Positions 26,435 to 36,292 of a DNA stretch of 64,000 nucleotides are shown here, piece by piece. Each line of letters opens with the position of its first letter. The first letter of the stretch is position 1. Origin of the DNA: Glutamicibacter uratoxydans (GTDB taxonomy: Bacteria; Actinomycetota; Actinomycetes; Actinomycetales; Micrococcaceae); the NCBI RefSeq assembly GCF_006539925.1, contig NZ_BJNY01000002.1, positions 62,001 through 126,000 on the forward strand, in the 5' to 3' direction. A program made the translations under genes and the position numbers. The notes under the pieces were generated by a model. That model did no database searches. It was not told where the DNA came from and worked only from the letters and a program-made list of their open reading frames with translations.

Positions 26435-26480
26435 GACTTGACGACGTTAAAAAGTGAGGAGAAGTGCCTGCGCCTGAAAA

Positions 26481-27023
26481 TCAGCGAAGCACACGGTAGA
26501 TCAGGTGGGTCTCACTTGCGAAAGCCGAAGTTTCCAACCGTTCAAGTTCAATACGTTTTCCCAAACCTGCAAACAAGGAAATCCCATTGCCAAGCAGTAC
26601 TGGAGCGATATCAAGGTGCAGTTCGTCAACCAATCCAAGCAGAAGGCACTGCCGGGAAATCTTCCCACCCAACAAACTGACGATTCCGTCTCCAGCATCC
26701 CGTTTAGCTGATGCAACGGCACCGGAAATGTCATCAACAACGAACGTGTAAGTGATGCCGTCGCGTTCTACCGGTGCCGTGGCAGTGTGCGTCATTAGAT
26801 AAACCGGCACCTGAAGCATTCCGCCATAGGGAATTTCACCGTCTTCAATCGTCTGCGTTGGATTTGCGCCGCCAACAATAGCGCCGATTCGACTCATGAC
26901 GGAGGCAACGACTAAGTCATCCTCAGGTGCGGAAGGACGGCCAAACATCCAGTCCACACCACCCTCAGGGTCAGCCATGTACCCGTCAAGTGTGATGGTT
27001 GCGTGGACAATCACCGTAGCCAT
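26481..27023 (-). CDS. Dihydrofolate reductase/RibD C-terminal-like protein
   Basis: A 180-residue protein of the DHFR/RibD reductase-like fold common in actinobacteria. The N-terminal strand VHATITLDGYMADPEG, the VSLLGGKISRQCLLLGLVDEL segment (GG nucleotide contact) and the LDIAPVLLGNGISLF segment are typical. Members bind NADPH-like cofactors, but most have no proven substrate. It is a lone gene facing the peptidase operon, with only the hairpin between them. It looks unrelated to the neighbouring peptide-use genes. Confidence 0.85.
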   Translation of the reverse strand: MATVIVHATITLDGYMADPEGGVDWMFGRPSAPEDDLVVASVMSRIGAIVGGANPTQTIEDGEIPYGGMLQVPVYLMTHTATAPVERDGITYTFVVDDISGAVASAKRDAGDGIVSLLGGKISRQCLLLGLVDELHLDIAPVLLGNGISLFAGLGKRIELERLETSAFASETHLIYRVLR

Positions 27024-27219
27024 GTTTCAATCCCATCGGCATGAGAAGAGTGGTCGACAAATTGACTCTAACCACCAAAACAGCCAACCCATGGAAAATG
27101 CCAGAACATTCACAGAGTCAAGCTAAAAATTAGGTGGCCACCCATCCCTCCCATGGCACAGCGATCTCCTTCAGACCTGTCATCACGGCATTGACGCTTG
27201 AGGAACTCAACGCAAAGAA

Positions 27220-27255
27220 GCCCCGCACCTCAAGCAATAGCTTGAGGTGCGGGGC
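27220..27255 (-). terminator. 16-bp perfect hairpin terminating the collagenase gene
   Basis: GCCCCGCACCTCAAGC and its exact complement flank a four-base AATA loop. On the minus strand the stem is followed by TTCTTTG. It lies 13 bases beyond the collagenase stop and is a convincing intrinsic terminator. Confidence 0.9.
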
Positions 27256-27268
27256 ATTACTCAGTTCT

Positions 27269-29626
27269 CTAGCGGGTGGTTGCCTTCAGGCTCACCCCCG
27301 AGTAGGCGTCGTTGGTGCTCAGCGAAATGTAGTTGTAGCCGGCTGGCGGGTTCGGAACGGTGATCGACTCGTTGTTTCCGGACTCGGTGGAGCGGTAGTT
27401 GTGGTGGTTCGGTCCGGCCCAGTTCCAGGGGCTGTAGAACAGGTCTGCATTGCCGGTGCCGCCGCTGGTGTTGATCTGCAGTTCCTTTGTGCCCTCGGGA
27501 ACGTAGATGTAGAAGTAGTTCAGGTTGTCCTTGGTGCCCGAGAGGTTCTTCGCGGTGCAGCTGGAGGTCAGCGCCTGGCCGGTGGTTTCGGTGCAGGTTT
27601 CAGGATCGGTCGGATCCACTGGGTCCACCGGGTCGGTTGGCACGCTCGGCTTGCATTCGCCGTTGGCGCAGCCGTCCAGGAAGGTGGAGAACTCGGCGTC
27701 AAGGCTCGTGCCGATGGTGTTCTTCAGGTAGTTGCGGGATTCCTGCCACTTGCCCTGGCGGTAGAAGTCGAGGATGGTCTGCGTTTCCTGCGGGTGCTTG
27801 TTCAGCATGAAGTTCACCGCAAGGTAGCCCCAGCGGTAGATGCGGTTGGTGTCGCTGTTCTCGTAGGTGTTGTCGAAGATCTCGCTGAGCTTGTAGGTCT
27901 TCTGCGCGGCCAGCTGGTTCGCAGCGGTGTAGTCCTCGCCGCGGTAGCCGTAGTTCACGTACTCGGCGAAGCCTTCAACCCACCAGATGGTCGGCACCGT
28001 CAGTCCGGCGCCGAAGTCTCCGTACATGTCGAAGCGGCCGTCGAGGTAGTGGGTGTACTCGTGGTTCAGGTTCCAGATGTGGAAGGTGGGCTTGAGCCAT
28101 TCGGCCTCATAGGCGATGAATGCAGGCTTGTTGCCCTCCTGGCTCGGGTCGCCCTCCAGGTACATGCCGCCGTTGTTGGTGTCGATGCCGAAGATGGCGC
28201 CGGCATAGGTCTGGTAGTCGCTGCTGGAGGAGAAGACGTTCACGTCGATGCTCGTGTTCACATCGTCCGCTACCGGGGTCTTGGTGCCTGCGGCCTTGTA
28301 GAAGTACTCGTCCTGTTCCTTGAGCGAGGTGCAGGATTCATCGAATTCTTCGTTGCTCACCGACTGGGTGTTGAACTTGATGCTGGTGCTGCATTCGCGG
28401 TTCTGGCTGAGCACGGCGGTGCGCAGCTTGCCCGAGAGGTCGCAGGTTCCGTAGTCCGAGCAGTTGCCCTCGTCGTAGTAGTTGACCATGTCCGCCAGGC
28501 CAACCCAGAGCTTCGCGGTATCCCCGGTCATTGAGGTGCGCGAAAGCAGGTCGATGACCTTTGGCTTGACCGATTGCTTCAGCTGTTCGTCGCCCAGGAA
28601 GCGTGCGAGTTCGCGGCCGGCGTTGGCGACCAGGAAGTCGCTGTTGGTGCCCATCAAGTCGAGGTGCTTGACTGCGAAATCATGCAGGGTGGAAAGGATC
28701 TGCGGGTTGGCAGCAACTGCTTCGGAGAAGCCGTCGAACTGGTGGCCGCGGAAGAGCACGGTGAACACGTTGTTGGTGGCGTTGCGGAAGTTCCAGCTGG
28801 CTTCGCGCTCGGCATTGAAGCCTTCGAGCAGGTCGACCAGCACGCCGAGGAATCGGGCGTTGTTCTCTGAGGAGTCGATCAGCGTCACCGATTCGCCGAG
28901 CACCTGGGCGCTGTCTTCATTGAGCGTCAGGGACTTCGGGTTGGCGAAGAATGCCTGCAGTGCATCGCCTACCAGGGCCTTGAGCTCCGGGCCGTAGCTG
29001 CCCACGGTGTCCGACTGGTAGTACTGCACAAAGTAGCCGGCGCGCAGGTAGAGCACCAGCTGCAAGGTGGAGGCCGAGTTGCTGCCGTCGTAGTTCGCGG
29101 CGTCGTTCTTGAACGCCTGGGCCACGGTGAGCATGTCTGCCTGGTTGAACAGGTCCTTCGCGGTGGTGCCGGTGGCGTTGAACAGCGAGTTCACACAGTT
29201 GAAATCTGCGGCCTTGATGGCCTGGACCAGGCCCGAGCCGCTCTGGTTTCCAATGGCTCCGGGGCTGCATTCGCCCGCCGCGCCGGTTGCGTTCTCCGGG
29301 CCGGAAGTGCTTGCCTTGGCCTTTTTGGCCTTTTTGTCCTTCTTTTCGAGCTTCTGGTTTTCCTTCTGGTTCTTTTCAACCAGCTTCATGTCCACCAGCG
29401 GACGCGGAGCCTCGTTCTTGCCGAGCACCGGATCCAGTTCCGGCGAATACTCGCCCTGGATGAAGTTTGGAGCCGGAACCGACTGTGCCTTGTCCGCGCC
29501 CTGGTCCGCGGCTGGCTTCTGTGCCATCGCCGGGGCGACGCCGCTGGTCAGCGACAGTCCCAGTGCTGCGATGGACACCGCGGCGGCAATGCGCCGCACC
29601 GGTGCTGATGATGACAAACCCTGCAT
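27269..29626 (-). CDS. Secreted M9 microbial collagenase with C-terminal PPC domain
   Basis: A 785-residue exoenzyme. I start at the ATG at 29626, which opens a Sec signal peptide: basic PVRRI, hydrophobic core, cleavage at AMA-Q near residue 35. A Lys/Glu-rich linker follows (about 75-100). The M9 activator and peptidase regions come next. The zinc site is HEYTH with the third ligand in VEGFAEY about 30 residues on. The last 100 residues form a pre-peptidase C-terminal (PPC) beta domain ending in LKATTR, as in clostridial and Vibrio collagenases. The enzyme should cut native or denatured collagen outside the cell. It is divergent from a peptide importer and 12 kb from hydroxyproline catabolism genes, suggesting a shared purpose. 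Confidence 0.93.
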   Translation of the reverse strand: MQGLSSSAPVRRIAAAVSIAALGLSLTSGVAPAMAQKPAADQGADKAQSVPAPNFIQGEYSPELDPVLGKNEAPRPLVDMKLVEKNQKENQKLEKKDKKAKKAKASTSGPENATGAAGECSPGAIGNQSGSGLVQAIKAADFNCVNSLFNATGTTAKDLFNQADMLTVAQAFKNDAANYDGSNSASTLQLVLYLRAGYFVQYYQSDTVGSYGPELKALVGDALQAFFANPKSLTLNEDSAQVLGESVTLIDSSENNARFLGVLVDLLEGFNAEREASWNFRNATNNVFTVLFRGHQFDGFSEAVAANPQILSTLHDFAVKHLDLMGTNSDFLVANAGRELARFLGDEQLKQSVKPKVIDLLSRTSMTGDTAKLWVGLADMVNYYDEGNCSDYGTCDLSGKLRTAVLSQNRECSTSIKFNTQSVSNEEFDESCTSLKEQDEYFYKAAGTKTPVADDVNTSIDVNVFSSSSDYQTYAGAIFGIDTNNGGMYLEGDPSQEGNKPAFIAYEAEWLKPTFHIWNLNHEYTHYLDGRFDMYGDFGAGLTVPTIWWVEGFAEYVNYGYRGEDYTAANQLAAQKTYKLSEIFDNTYENSDTNRIYRWGYLAVNFMLNKHPQETQTILDFYRQGKWQESRNYLKNTIGTSLDAEFSTFLDGCANGECKPSVPTDPVDPVDPTDPETCTETTGQALTSSCTAKNLSGTKDNLNYFYIYVPEGTKELQINTSGGTGNADLFYSPWNWAGPNHHNYRSTESGNNESITVPNPPAGYNYISLSTNDAYSGVSLKATTR

Positions 29627-29871
29627 TGAGTTCTTCTTTCGTAGATTTACTTCCGCAAATGCGATGTGCATCACGGCCCCATGAGGTTGAACGCTAGGCC
29701 ACGCCGACTGGGCTCTGCAATGGTTTTTGAGCAATTGTCGCCACCCCGACAGGCGCGTCAGGTTTACGCCGTGCAATTTTCGAATGATCAGCCCAAGTAA
29801 CAGTGCAATGGTGCTAATCTGGATTTCGATCACCATCCTGTGAGCCAACCCACACACCCTTGGAGGACCCG

Positions 29872-31641
29872 ATGACACCGCAAAAACGCCTTATGGTTCC
29901 GCTCTCGCTCTTCGCCGCCTCGGCGGTCCTGCTCTCGGGCTGCGCCATCGATACGGGCAACAGCTCGACCCCGACCGGAGAAGCCCAGAAAGGCGGCATC
30001 CTGAAGGTCGGCAGCAACGGCGACAACGACCACCTCGACCCGGCACTGACCTCCTACGTGCCCACCCAGAACTTCATCCGCGCCACCAACCGCCAGCTGC
30101 TCAGCTACGAGGCATCCACTGATGAGAACACCCGAATCCAGGTCAAGGCAGACCTGGCCGAGGAAGTCCCGGAAGCCACCAACGGCGGCAAGACCTACAC
30201 CTTCACCATCAAGGAAGGCGCCAACTGGGACGCCGCCGACGGCCCGCGCCAGATCGTCGCAGAAGACGTGGTGCGCGGCTTCAAGCGCCTGTGCAACCCC
30301 TACCGCTCCAGCCCGCTGCTCGGCTACTTCCAGACCCTGCTGACCGGCATGGACGAATACTGTGCAGGCTTCGCCAAGATCGAGGCGAAGCCGGAGCCGA
30401 TGGCCAAGTACATCAACTCCGCCAAGCTGCCCGGCGTGCGCGCGGTGGACGAGCGCACCGTCGAGTTCAACCTCAAGGAGCCGGCAGGCGACTTCATCTA
30501 CATGCTGACCCTTGCCACCGCCACCCCTGCCCCAGAAGAGGTGCTCGACTACCTGCCAGACTCCCCCGAGTACCGCGAGAACTTCGTGGCCTCCGGCCCC
30601 TACACCGTCGAGGAATACACCGCTGACAAGTCGTTGAAGCTGGTGCGCAACGAAGCCTGGAAGCCGGAGACCGACACCCTGCGCAAGGCAAATGTGGACT
30701 CCATCGAGATGACCATGGGCCTAAGCGCCGACGCAGTGACCCAGCAGCTGCAGGCAGGCACCCTGGACATGTCCTTCGACACCGGCCTGGCCCCCTCCGT
30801 GGCAGCCCAGCTGGCGGCGGCCAAGGACCCTGACTTCTCCACCGTCGACGCCGGCTCGGTCAACCCGTTCCTGTGGATCAACGTGGATTCCCCGAGCAAC
30901 GACGGAGCGCTGGCGGATAAGAAGGTCCGCGAGGCCATCCAGTACGCCACCGACAAGGCATCGGTAGTCCAGACCCTGGGCGGCGAGGCAGTGGCCAAGG
31001 TGCAGAACGGCATCTTCGGCCCGGGCGTGCTGGGCTATCACGACTTCGACCTCTACCCCACCGAAGGGCACAAGGGAGACCCGGAGAAGGCAAAGAAGCT
31101 GCTGGCAGAGGCAGGCTACCCGGACGGCATCACCCTGAAGATGCCATACCGCAACAAGGACATCGAACCGCAGATCGCCCAGACCCTGCAGGCAGGCTTC
31201 GAGAAGGCAGGAATCAAGATCGAGCTGATCCCGGTCAGCCCGACCGACTACTACACCGAGTTCCTCGTCAACCGCGAGGAGACCAAAGCCGGTAAATGGG
31301 ACATCGCCCCGATGGGCTGGAGCCCTGACTGGCAGGGCGGCGCCGCCCGCTCGGTCTTCCAGCCGCTGTTCACCTACAACGGCACCGAAAGCACCTACAA
31401 CCTGACCAACTATGACAATAAGGAAGCCGACAAGCTTGCTGCCAAGGCGGTCCAGGAGCCGGATGCCGCCAAGGCCCAGGAGCTGTGGGCGCAGGTGGAT
31501 GAGATCGTCATGGGCGATTCGATCATCGTGCCGGTCGCGGCCCCGACCACCCGCCTCTACCACTCCAAGCGCGTGCAGAACTTCCAGCCCTACGCTCTGG
31601 CCACCCAGGGCGACTGGACCAATGTCTGGGTCCAGGACTAG
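29872..31641 (+). CDS. Peptide ABC transporter substrate-binding lipoprotein
   Basis: A 589-residue family-5 (OppA/DppA) solute-binding protein. The start at 29872 has GGAGG six bases upstream. A lipoprotein signal with LLSGC puts the lipidated Cys near residue 23. The family landmarks ADLAEEVPEATNGGKTYTF and REAIQYATDK are present. It captures oligopeptides at the outer face of the membrane and hands them to the permeases encoded downstream. It opens the importer operon, divergent from the collagenase gene across a 245-base promoter region. That makes collagen peptides the natural cargo, by inference. Confidence 0.95.
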   Translation: MTPQKRLMVPLSLFAASAVLLSGCAIDTGNSSTPTGEAQKGGILKVGSNGDNDHLDPALTSYVPTQNFIRATNRQLLSYEASTDENTRIQVKADLAEEVPEATNGGKTYTFTIKEGANWDAADGPRQIVAEDVVRGFKRLCNPYRSSPLLGYFQTLLTGMDEYCAGFAKIEAKPEPMAKYINSAKLPGVRAVDERTVEFNLKEPAGDFIYMLTLATATPAPEEVLDYLPDSPEYRENFVASGPYTVEEYTADKSLKLVRNEAWKPETDTLRKANVDSIEMTMGLSADAVTQQLQAGTLDMSFDTGLAPSVAAQLAAAKDPDFSTVDAGSVNPFLWINVDSPSNDGALADKKVREAIQYATDKASVVQTLGGEAVAKVQNGIFGPGVLGYHDFDLYPTEGHKGDPEKAKKLLAEAGYPDGITLKMPYRNKDIEPQIAQTLQAGFEKAGIKIELIPVSPTDYYTEFLVNREETKAGKWDIAPMGWSPDWQGGAARSVFQPLFTYNGTESTYNLTNYDNKEADKLAAKAVQEPDAAKAQELWAQVDEIVMGDSIIVPVAAPTTRLYHSKRVQNFQPYALATQGDWTNVWVQD

Positions 31642-31643
31642 TC

Positions 31644-33428
31644 ATGGCGCTGCTTGAAGTAAAAAACCTCAGCGTTTCCTTCCCCACCGCTGACGGCACC
31701 CTGCATGTGGTGCGCGATGTCAGCTTCAGTGTTGAAGCCGGCGACTTCTTCGGGATCGTCGGCGAATCAGGCTCCGGCAAATCCGTGCTGGTCCAGGCGA
31801 TCCTGGGCCTGGTGCCCGGAGCCAAGCTCAGCGGCCAGGCGCTGTTCAACGGGCGGGATTTGATCGGGCTGCCGGCCGAGGAGCTGCGCAGGATCCGCGG
31901 GGCGAAGATCAGCATGATCTTCCAGGACCCGCTCTCCTCGCTGCACCCGCAGTACACAGTGGGCCAGCAGCTAGTTGAGGCGATCACCACCCACCAGAAG
32001 GTGCCCAAATCCGAGGCCCGCTCCCGGGCGATCTCCATGATGCGCAAGGTAGGCATCAAGGACGCCGAACGCCGAGCCGACAGCTACCCGCACCAGTTCT
32101 CCGGCGGCATGCGCCAGCGCATCATGATCGCCATGGCGCTGCTGCTTCAACCGGAGCTGATCATTGCCGACGAGCCGACCACCGCATTGGATTCCACGGT
32201 GCAGGCGCAGATCTTGGACCTGCTTAGCTCCATGCAGCGGGAGCTGAACACCACGGTCATTATGATCTCCCACGACCTGTCGGTGGTCTCCCGAGTGGCG
32301 AGCCAGATGATGGTGCTCTACGCGGGCACCTGCATGGAACTCGGTGCGGCGGACGAGGTCTTCACCAGCCCCTCGCACCCCTACACCGCCCGGCTGCTGG
32401 CGGCCACGCCCTCGGTGCACAACACCGAGCACCGGCTGCGGCCCATTGACGGTTCGCTGCCCAGCCTGCTGGCCCCTCCCACCGGCTGTGCCTTCGCCCC
32501 GCGCTGCGAGCTGGCCGACGAGCGGTGCCGCGGCACGCTGCCACCGCTTGAAGAGCACCGGTCCGGCCGGCTGGCAGCCTGCTTCCACCCGGACACCGAG
32601 CTGGCTGCGCCCGAACCGGTTATCGCCCGCAGCGCCGGGCAGCAGGAAGGGGCGCCGCCGATTATCAGCGCCCAGGGCATCAAGCTGTCATTCAGCGCTG
32701 GCTCCTGGCCGCACAAGCGCCAGGTGAACGTGCTCAAGGGCGTTGACCTGCAGCTGTTTGAAGGCGAAACACTGGGCCTGGTGGGAGAATCAGGCTGCGG
32801 AAAATCCACCCTGGTCCGCGTAATTGCTGGCCTGCTGCAGCCGCAGGAAGGCAGCGTGCTGGTCGAGGGCCAAGAGCTCGGGGCGCCAAACACCGAATCC
32901 TGGAAGCAGGCGCGGCACCTGGTGCAGATGGTCTTCCAAGACCCTTTCGGCTCGCTGAACCCCAAGCGCCGGGTGGGCTCGATCATCGCCGACCCATTCA
33001 TGATCCACACGGACCTGCGCGGCGAGCAGCTCAAGTCCCGGGTGCGCGAGCTGATGGACCTGGTGGGGCTGAATCCCGAGCACTACAACCGCTTCCCCTC
33101 GGAGTTCTCCGGCGGGCAGCGCCAGCGCATTGGCATTGCCCGGGCCCTGGCGCTCAAGCCCAAGGTGGTGCTCTTCGACGAACCCGTTTCAGCGCTGGAC
33201 GTGTCGGTGCAGGCGCAGATCCTGAACCTGATCTCCGACCTGCAGCGCGAACTGGGGCTGAGCTACATCTTCATCTCTCACGACCTGTCGGTGGTGCGCC
33301 ATATCTCCGACCGGGTAGCCGTCATGGACCGTGGGCAGATCATCGAGCTTGCCGGCGCGCAGCAGCTCTATGAGAACCCGCAGACCGACTTCACCAAGAC
33401 CCTGCTGGCCGCCAGCGCAAGGAGCTGA
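31644..33428 (+). CDS. Peptide ABC transporter, two fused ATP-binding domains (DppD-DppF type)
   Basis: A 594-residue protein with two complete nucleotide-binding domains. The first (about 1-260) has Walker A GESGSGKS, signature FSGGMRQR and Walker B LIIADEP. The second (about 330-590) has GESGCGKS, FSGGQRQR and VVLFDEP. Between them is the peptide-transporter tail GCAFAPRCELADERC. In many bacteria DppD and DppF are separate; here they are fused, which is common in actinobacteria. The gene starts two bases after the binding-protein stop, and the permease starts three bases after its own stop. Confidence 0.96.
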   Translation: MALLEVKNLSVSFPTADGTLHVVRDVSFSVEAGDFFGIVGESGSGKSVLVQAILGLVPGAKLSGQALFNGRDLIGLPAEELRRIRGAKISMIFQDPLSSLHPQYTVGQQLVEAITTHQKVPKSEARSRAISMMRKVGIKDAERRADSYPHQFSGGMRQRIMIAMALLLQPELIIADEPTTALDSTVQAQILDLLSSMQRELNTTVIMISHDLSVVSRVASQMMVLYAGTCMELGAADEVFTSPSHPYTARLLAATPSVHNTEHRLRPIDGSLPSLLAPPTGCAFAPRCELADERCRGTLPPLEEHRSGRLAACFHPDTELAAPEPVIARSAGQQEGAPPIISAQGIKLSFSAGSWPHKRQVNVLKGVDLQLFEGETLGLVGESGCGKSTLVRVIAGLLQPQEGSVLVEGQELGAPNTESWKQARHLVQMVFQDPFGSLNPKRRVGSIIADPFMIHTDLRGEQLKSRVRELMDLVGLNPEHYNRFPSEFSGGQRQRIGIARALALKPKVVLFDEPVSALDVSVQAQILNLISDLQRELGLSYIFISHDLSVVRHISDRVAVMDRGQIIELAGAQQLYENPQTDFTKTLLAASARS

Positions 33429-33430
33429 GA

Positions 33431-34369
33431 ATGAGCGCACATACACTGACTCCGGCCGCGGCAACCGCCGCCCCGGAGGTGAAACAGCGCAGCTCGCTGC
33501 GCATGACCGTCGACTACCTGCTCAAGGACCGCGCCTCGCTAATCGCCGCCAGCTTCCTGGTGCTGCTGGTGCTCTTTGCGCTGGCCGCCCCGCTGCTGGC
33601 GGGCATCACCGGCCACCCGGCCAACGACCAGTTCCGCGAAACCGGGCTGACCCCGGCCGGCGTGCCGGTGGGCCCGGGCACAGAATTCTGGCTGGGCGCG
33701 GACCAGCTGGGCCGCGATGTGCTGGTGCGCCTGGCCTATGGCGCAAGGGTCTCGCTGATCGTCGGCGTGGTGGCCTCCCTGGCCGCGGCCAGCATCGGCA
33801 TCATGGTGGGCATGGTGGCCGGGTACTTCGGCGGGAAGGTGGATACGGTGCTCAGCCGCTGCATCGATCTGGTCATGTCCGTGCCCTTCCTGCTCGCCGC
33901 CCTGGCGCTGGTGTCGGTCCTCGGAGCCAGCCTGCCGCTGAGCGTGGGGGTGATCGTGTTCTTCTCCTGGACCTCGCTGGCCCGCGTGATCCGCGGGCAG
34001 GTCATCGCCCTGCGCCAGCGCGAATTCGTGGAGGCCGCCCGGAGCTTGGGGGCCGGGCACTGGGGCATCATCTTCCGCGACATCCTGCCCAACCTGGCCG
34101 CCCCGATCATCATCTACGCAACGCTGATGATCCCCAGCTCCATCGTCTTCGAGGCGACCCTGTCATTTTTGGGCATGGGCATCGTCCCACCTGATGCCAG
34201 CTGGGGCGGCATGCTGGCCGAGGCCTCCGGCAACTCCATCTACCTGACCGCCTGGTGGCTGGTGCTCTTCCCGGGCCTGGCGCTGCTGTTCACCACCCTG
34301 GCGTTCAACGTCCTGGGCGACGGGCTGCGCGATGCACTGGATCCGCGCACCCGCAGAAAGGCCAAGTAA
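33431..34369 (+). CDS. Peptide ABC transporter permease (DppC type)
   Basis: A 312-residue inner-membrane permease with about six transmembrane helices. The first is at about 38-58 (LIAASFLVLLVLFALAAP), followed by the WLGADQLGRDVLVRLAYGAR motif typical of DppC proteins. The cytoplasmic EAA loop (EAARSLGAGHWGIIFRDILPN) sits near 200. It lies between the ATPase and the second permease in a tight operon. Some importers place DppB before DppC; here the order is reversed. Confidence 0.95.
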   Translation: MSAHTLTPAAATAAPEVKQRSSLRMTVDYLLKDRASLIAASFLVLLVLFALAAPLLAGITGHPANDQFRETGLTPAGVPVGPGTEFWLGADQLGRDVLVRLAYGARVSLIVGVVASLAAASIGIMVGMVAGYFGGKVDTVLSRCIDLVMSVPFLLAALALVSVLGASLPLSVGVIVFFSWTSLARVIRGQVIALRQREFVEAARSLGAGHWGIIFRDILPNLAAPIIIYATLMIPSSIVFEATLSFLGMGIVPPDASWGGMLAEASGNSIYLTAWWLVLFPGLALLFTTLAFNVLGDGLRDALDPRTRRKAK

Positions 34370-34371
34370 AA

Positions 34372-35331
34372 ATGTTCATGTTCCTTCTCAAGCGCCTGGG
34401 CTTCGGGCTGCTGGTCTTGTTCCTGCTCAGCCTGTTCGTCTTCCTGCTCTTCTTCGTGGCCCCGGGCGACCCGGCCCGGGCGATCGCCGGAGACAAGGCC
34501 ACCGAGGAGCTGCTCGCGCAGATCCGCGACACCCTCGGCTTGAACCAGCCGCTGTACCAGCAGTACCTGGACTTCGCCTCCCGGCTGCTGCACGGAGACC
34601 TGGGATTCTCCTACCGCTCCCAGCAGCCTGTCACCGAGCTGATCTTCGACCGGCTGCCAGTGACCATGTCCCTGGTGGGTGGGGCGATGGTGCTCTGGCT
34701 GCTGATCGGCATCCCGGTGGGCGTGGCCTCCGCCCGCAAGCCCGGCAGCCTGCGCGATCGGATCGGGCAGAGCTTCGCGATGACCGGCATCAGCTTCCCC
34801 ACCTTCGTGCTGGGCATGATCCTGCTCTACACGCTGTATTCGCTGCCGGCCAAGGCAGGCTTCCTGCTCTTCCCGCCTAGCGGATACATCGAGCTGGCCC
34901 AGAGCCCGGTGCAGTGGGCCTGGCATCTGGTCCTGCCGTGGATCACCCTAGCGCTGGTCACCGCGGCGGTCTATGCGCGGCTGACCCGTGCGCAGATGCT
35001 TGAGGTGCTCGGCGAGGATTACATCCGCACTGCCCGCGCCAAGGGCGTGCGCGAGCAGTCGGTGATCTACAAGCACGCGTTCCGCAGCGCGATGACCCCG
35101 CTGGTCACCCAGCTGGGCATCGACATCGGAGTGATGCTCGGCGGCGTGATCGTCATCGAGCAGGTCTTCGGCCTGGCCGGCGTCGGTTCGCTGGCGGTGC
35201 AGGCAGTCCAGACCCAGGACCGCCCGGTGATCATCGGCGTGGTGCTGCTTGGCGGCCTGTTCGTCGCGGTGGCGAACATCCTTGTCGACATCGCCTACAC
35301 CCGGCTGGATGCGCGGGTGCGCACCGCCTAG
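34372..35331 (+). CDS. Peptide ABC transporter permease (DppB type)
   Basis: A 319-residue permease. I start at the ATG at 34372, two bases after the DppC stop, because residues upstream of it overlap that gene. The N-terminal helix (FMFLLKRLGFGLLVLFLLS), the FVAPGDPAR motif, and the EAA-type loop (DYIRTARAKGVREQSVIYKH) near 220 identify DppB. It pairs with DppC to form the channel. It is the last gene of the importer operon, followed by a strong hairpin. Confidence 0.95.
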   Translation: MFMFLLKRLGFGLLVLFLLSLFVFLLFFVAPGDPARAIAGDKATEELLAQIRDTLGLNQPLYQQYLDFASRLLHGDLGFSYRSQQPVTELIFDRLPVTMSLVGGAMVLWLLIGIPVGVASARKPGSLRDRIGQSFAMTGISFPTFVLGMILLYTLYSLPAKAGFLLFPPSGYIELAQSPVQWAWHLVLPWITLALVTAAVYARLTRAQMLEVLGEDYIRTARAKGVREQSVIYKHAFRSAMTPLVTQLGIDIGVMLGGVIVIEQVFGLAGVGSLAVQAVQTQDRPVIIGVVLLGGLFVAVANILVDIAYTRLDARVRTA

Positions 35332-35344
35332 TCATTAACCTGAC

Positions 35345-35392
35345 AGCTGTGCGGACAACCCCCTCAAGGTGGTTGTCCGCACAGCTTCTTTG
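35345..35392 (+). terminator. Intrinsic terminator of the peptide importer operon
   Basis: A perfect 16-bp stem (AGCTGTGCGGACAACC and its complement) with a 10-base loop, followed by TCTTTGT. It lies 13 bases after the permease stop. Confidence 0.9.
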
Positions 35393-35473
35393 TATTGGCT
35401 GCGCCGTTGAATGCCAGGCAGCTGGTGCAGTCATTCAGAATAAAGTCTCGCCGAAAAAATTGTTCTGCAATTT

Positions 35474-35504
35474 CCAATCCGCAATACTGCGCGCCCCGAA
35501 TACC
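35474..35504 (+). promoter_or_regulatory. SigK-type promoter of the fasciclin gene
   Basis: CCAATCC at 35474-35480, 15 bases, then CCGAATACC at 35496-35504. It is 71 bases before the GTG start. The same two blocks with the same spacing occur at 37838-37868, before the molybdopterin oxidoreductase. As I remember it, the mycobacterial SigK consensus is CCATCC and CCGAAT, very close to this pair, and a sigK gene is adjacent. Confidence 0.75.
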
Positions 35505-35574
35505 TCGTGACAGCCCAAACCAAAGGGTTTGGTTCATCGGTTGGCCCCACGGGCCGCGAGGCAAGGAGATCGAC

Positions 35575-36267
35575 GTGAAAAACACACAACGCAGGATGGT
35601 GGGACTTCTTTCGATTGCAGCGGTAGCCGCTTTCGGACTCAGCGCCTGCTCAATGGACAGCAACACCGATGCATCGCAGAGCACCGGCTCTTCCGAATCG
35701 AGCATGGCACCGAGCAGCTCTGCGATGTCCGATAGTTCGAGCATGGCCTCAGAATCGGCAATGGACCCTGCCGCCAATCTGGTCGGCACCGGGTGCGCCG
35801 CCTACGCTGAGGCAGTTCCTGAAGGCGAAGGTTCCGTAGCAGGCATGGCCAAGGACCCTGTAGCGGTCGCCGCTTCGAACAATCCTCTGCTGACCACTTT
35901 GACCAAGGCAGTTTCCGGCAAGCTGAACAAGGACGTCAACCTCGTTGATACGTTGAACGGCGATCAGTTCACTGTGTTCGCACCGGTCGATGACGCGTTC
36001 AAGGCACTGCCTGAAAAAGATTTGAAGGCGGTCGTAGAAAACGCGGACATGCTGACCAAGGTGCTGACCTACCATGTCGTTCCAGGCCAGATTTCGCCTG
36101 ATGATTTGAAGGGCGAGGTGAAGACCGTAGAAGGAGATGCCGTCAAGATCAGCGGCAGCGGCGATGACCTGATGGTCAACGATGCAAAGGTCATTTGCGG
36201 CGGAGTGCAGACTGCCAACGCCACGGTGTATCTGGTCGACTCGGTGCTGATGCCGCCATCAAAATAG
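35575..36267 (+). CDS. Fasciclin-domain surface lipoprotein (MPT83-like)
   Basis: A 230-residue lipoprotein. The GTG start at 35575 has AAGGAG six bases upstream. The signal ends in FGLSAC with the lipidated Cys near residue 23. A Ser-rich linker (about 27-60) precedes a fasciclin domain (about 90-230) with the motifs [15 protein letters not shown] and LTYHVVPGQ, ending in [11 protein letters not shown]. In mycobacteria the fasciclin antigens MPT70 and MPT83 are the best known targets of SigK. Here a SigK-like promoter precedes the gene and sigK itself follows. The protein probably mediates surface adhesion; its ligand is unknown. Confidence 0.92.
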   Translation: MKNTQRRMVGLLSIAAVAAFGLSACSMDSNTDASQSTGSSESSMAPSSSAMSDSSSMASESAMDPAANLVGTGCAAYAEAVPEGEGSVAGMAKDPVAVAASNNPLLTTLTKAVSGKLNKDVNLVDTLNGDQFTVFAPVDDAFKALPEKDLKAVVENADMLTKVLTYHVVPGQISPDDLKGEVKTVEGDAVKISGSGDDLMVNDAKVICGGVQTANATVYLVDSVLMPPSK

Positions 36268-36292
36268 CAGTTCAGCCCAACGAGATGAAACC

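Noticed and set aside
27220-27255. The 16-bp hairpin as a possible mobile-element end or attachment site
   Set aside because: It lies just beyond a gene end, with a T-rich tail on the correct strand; an intrinsic terminator explains it.
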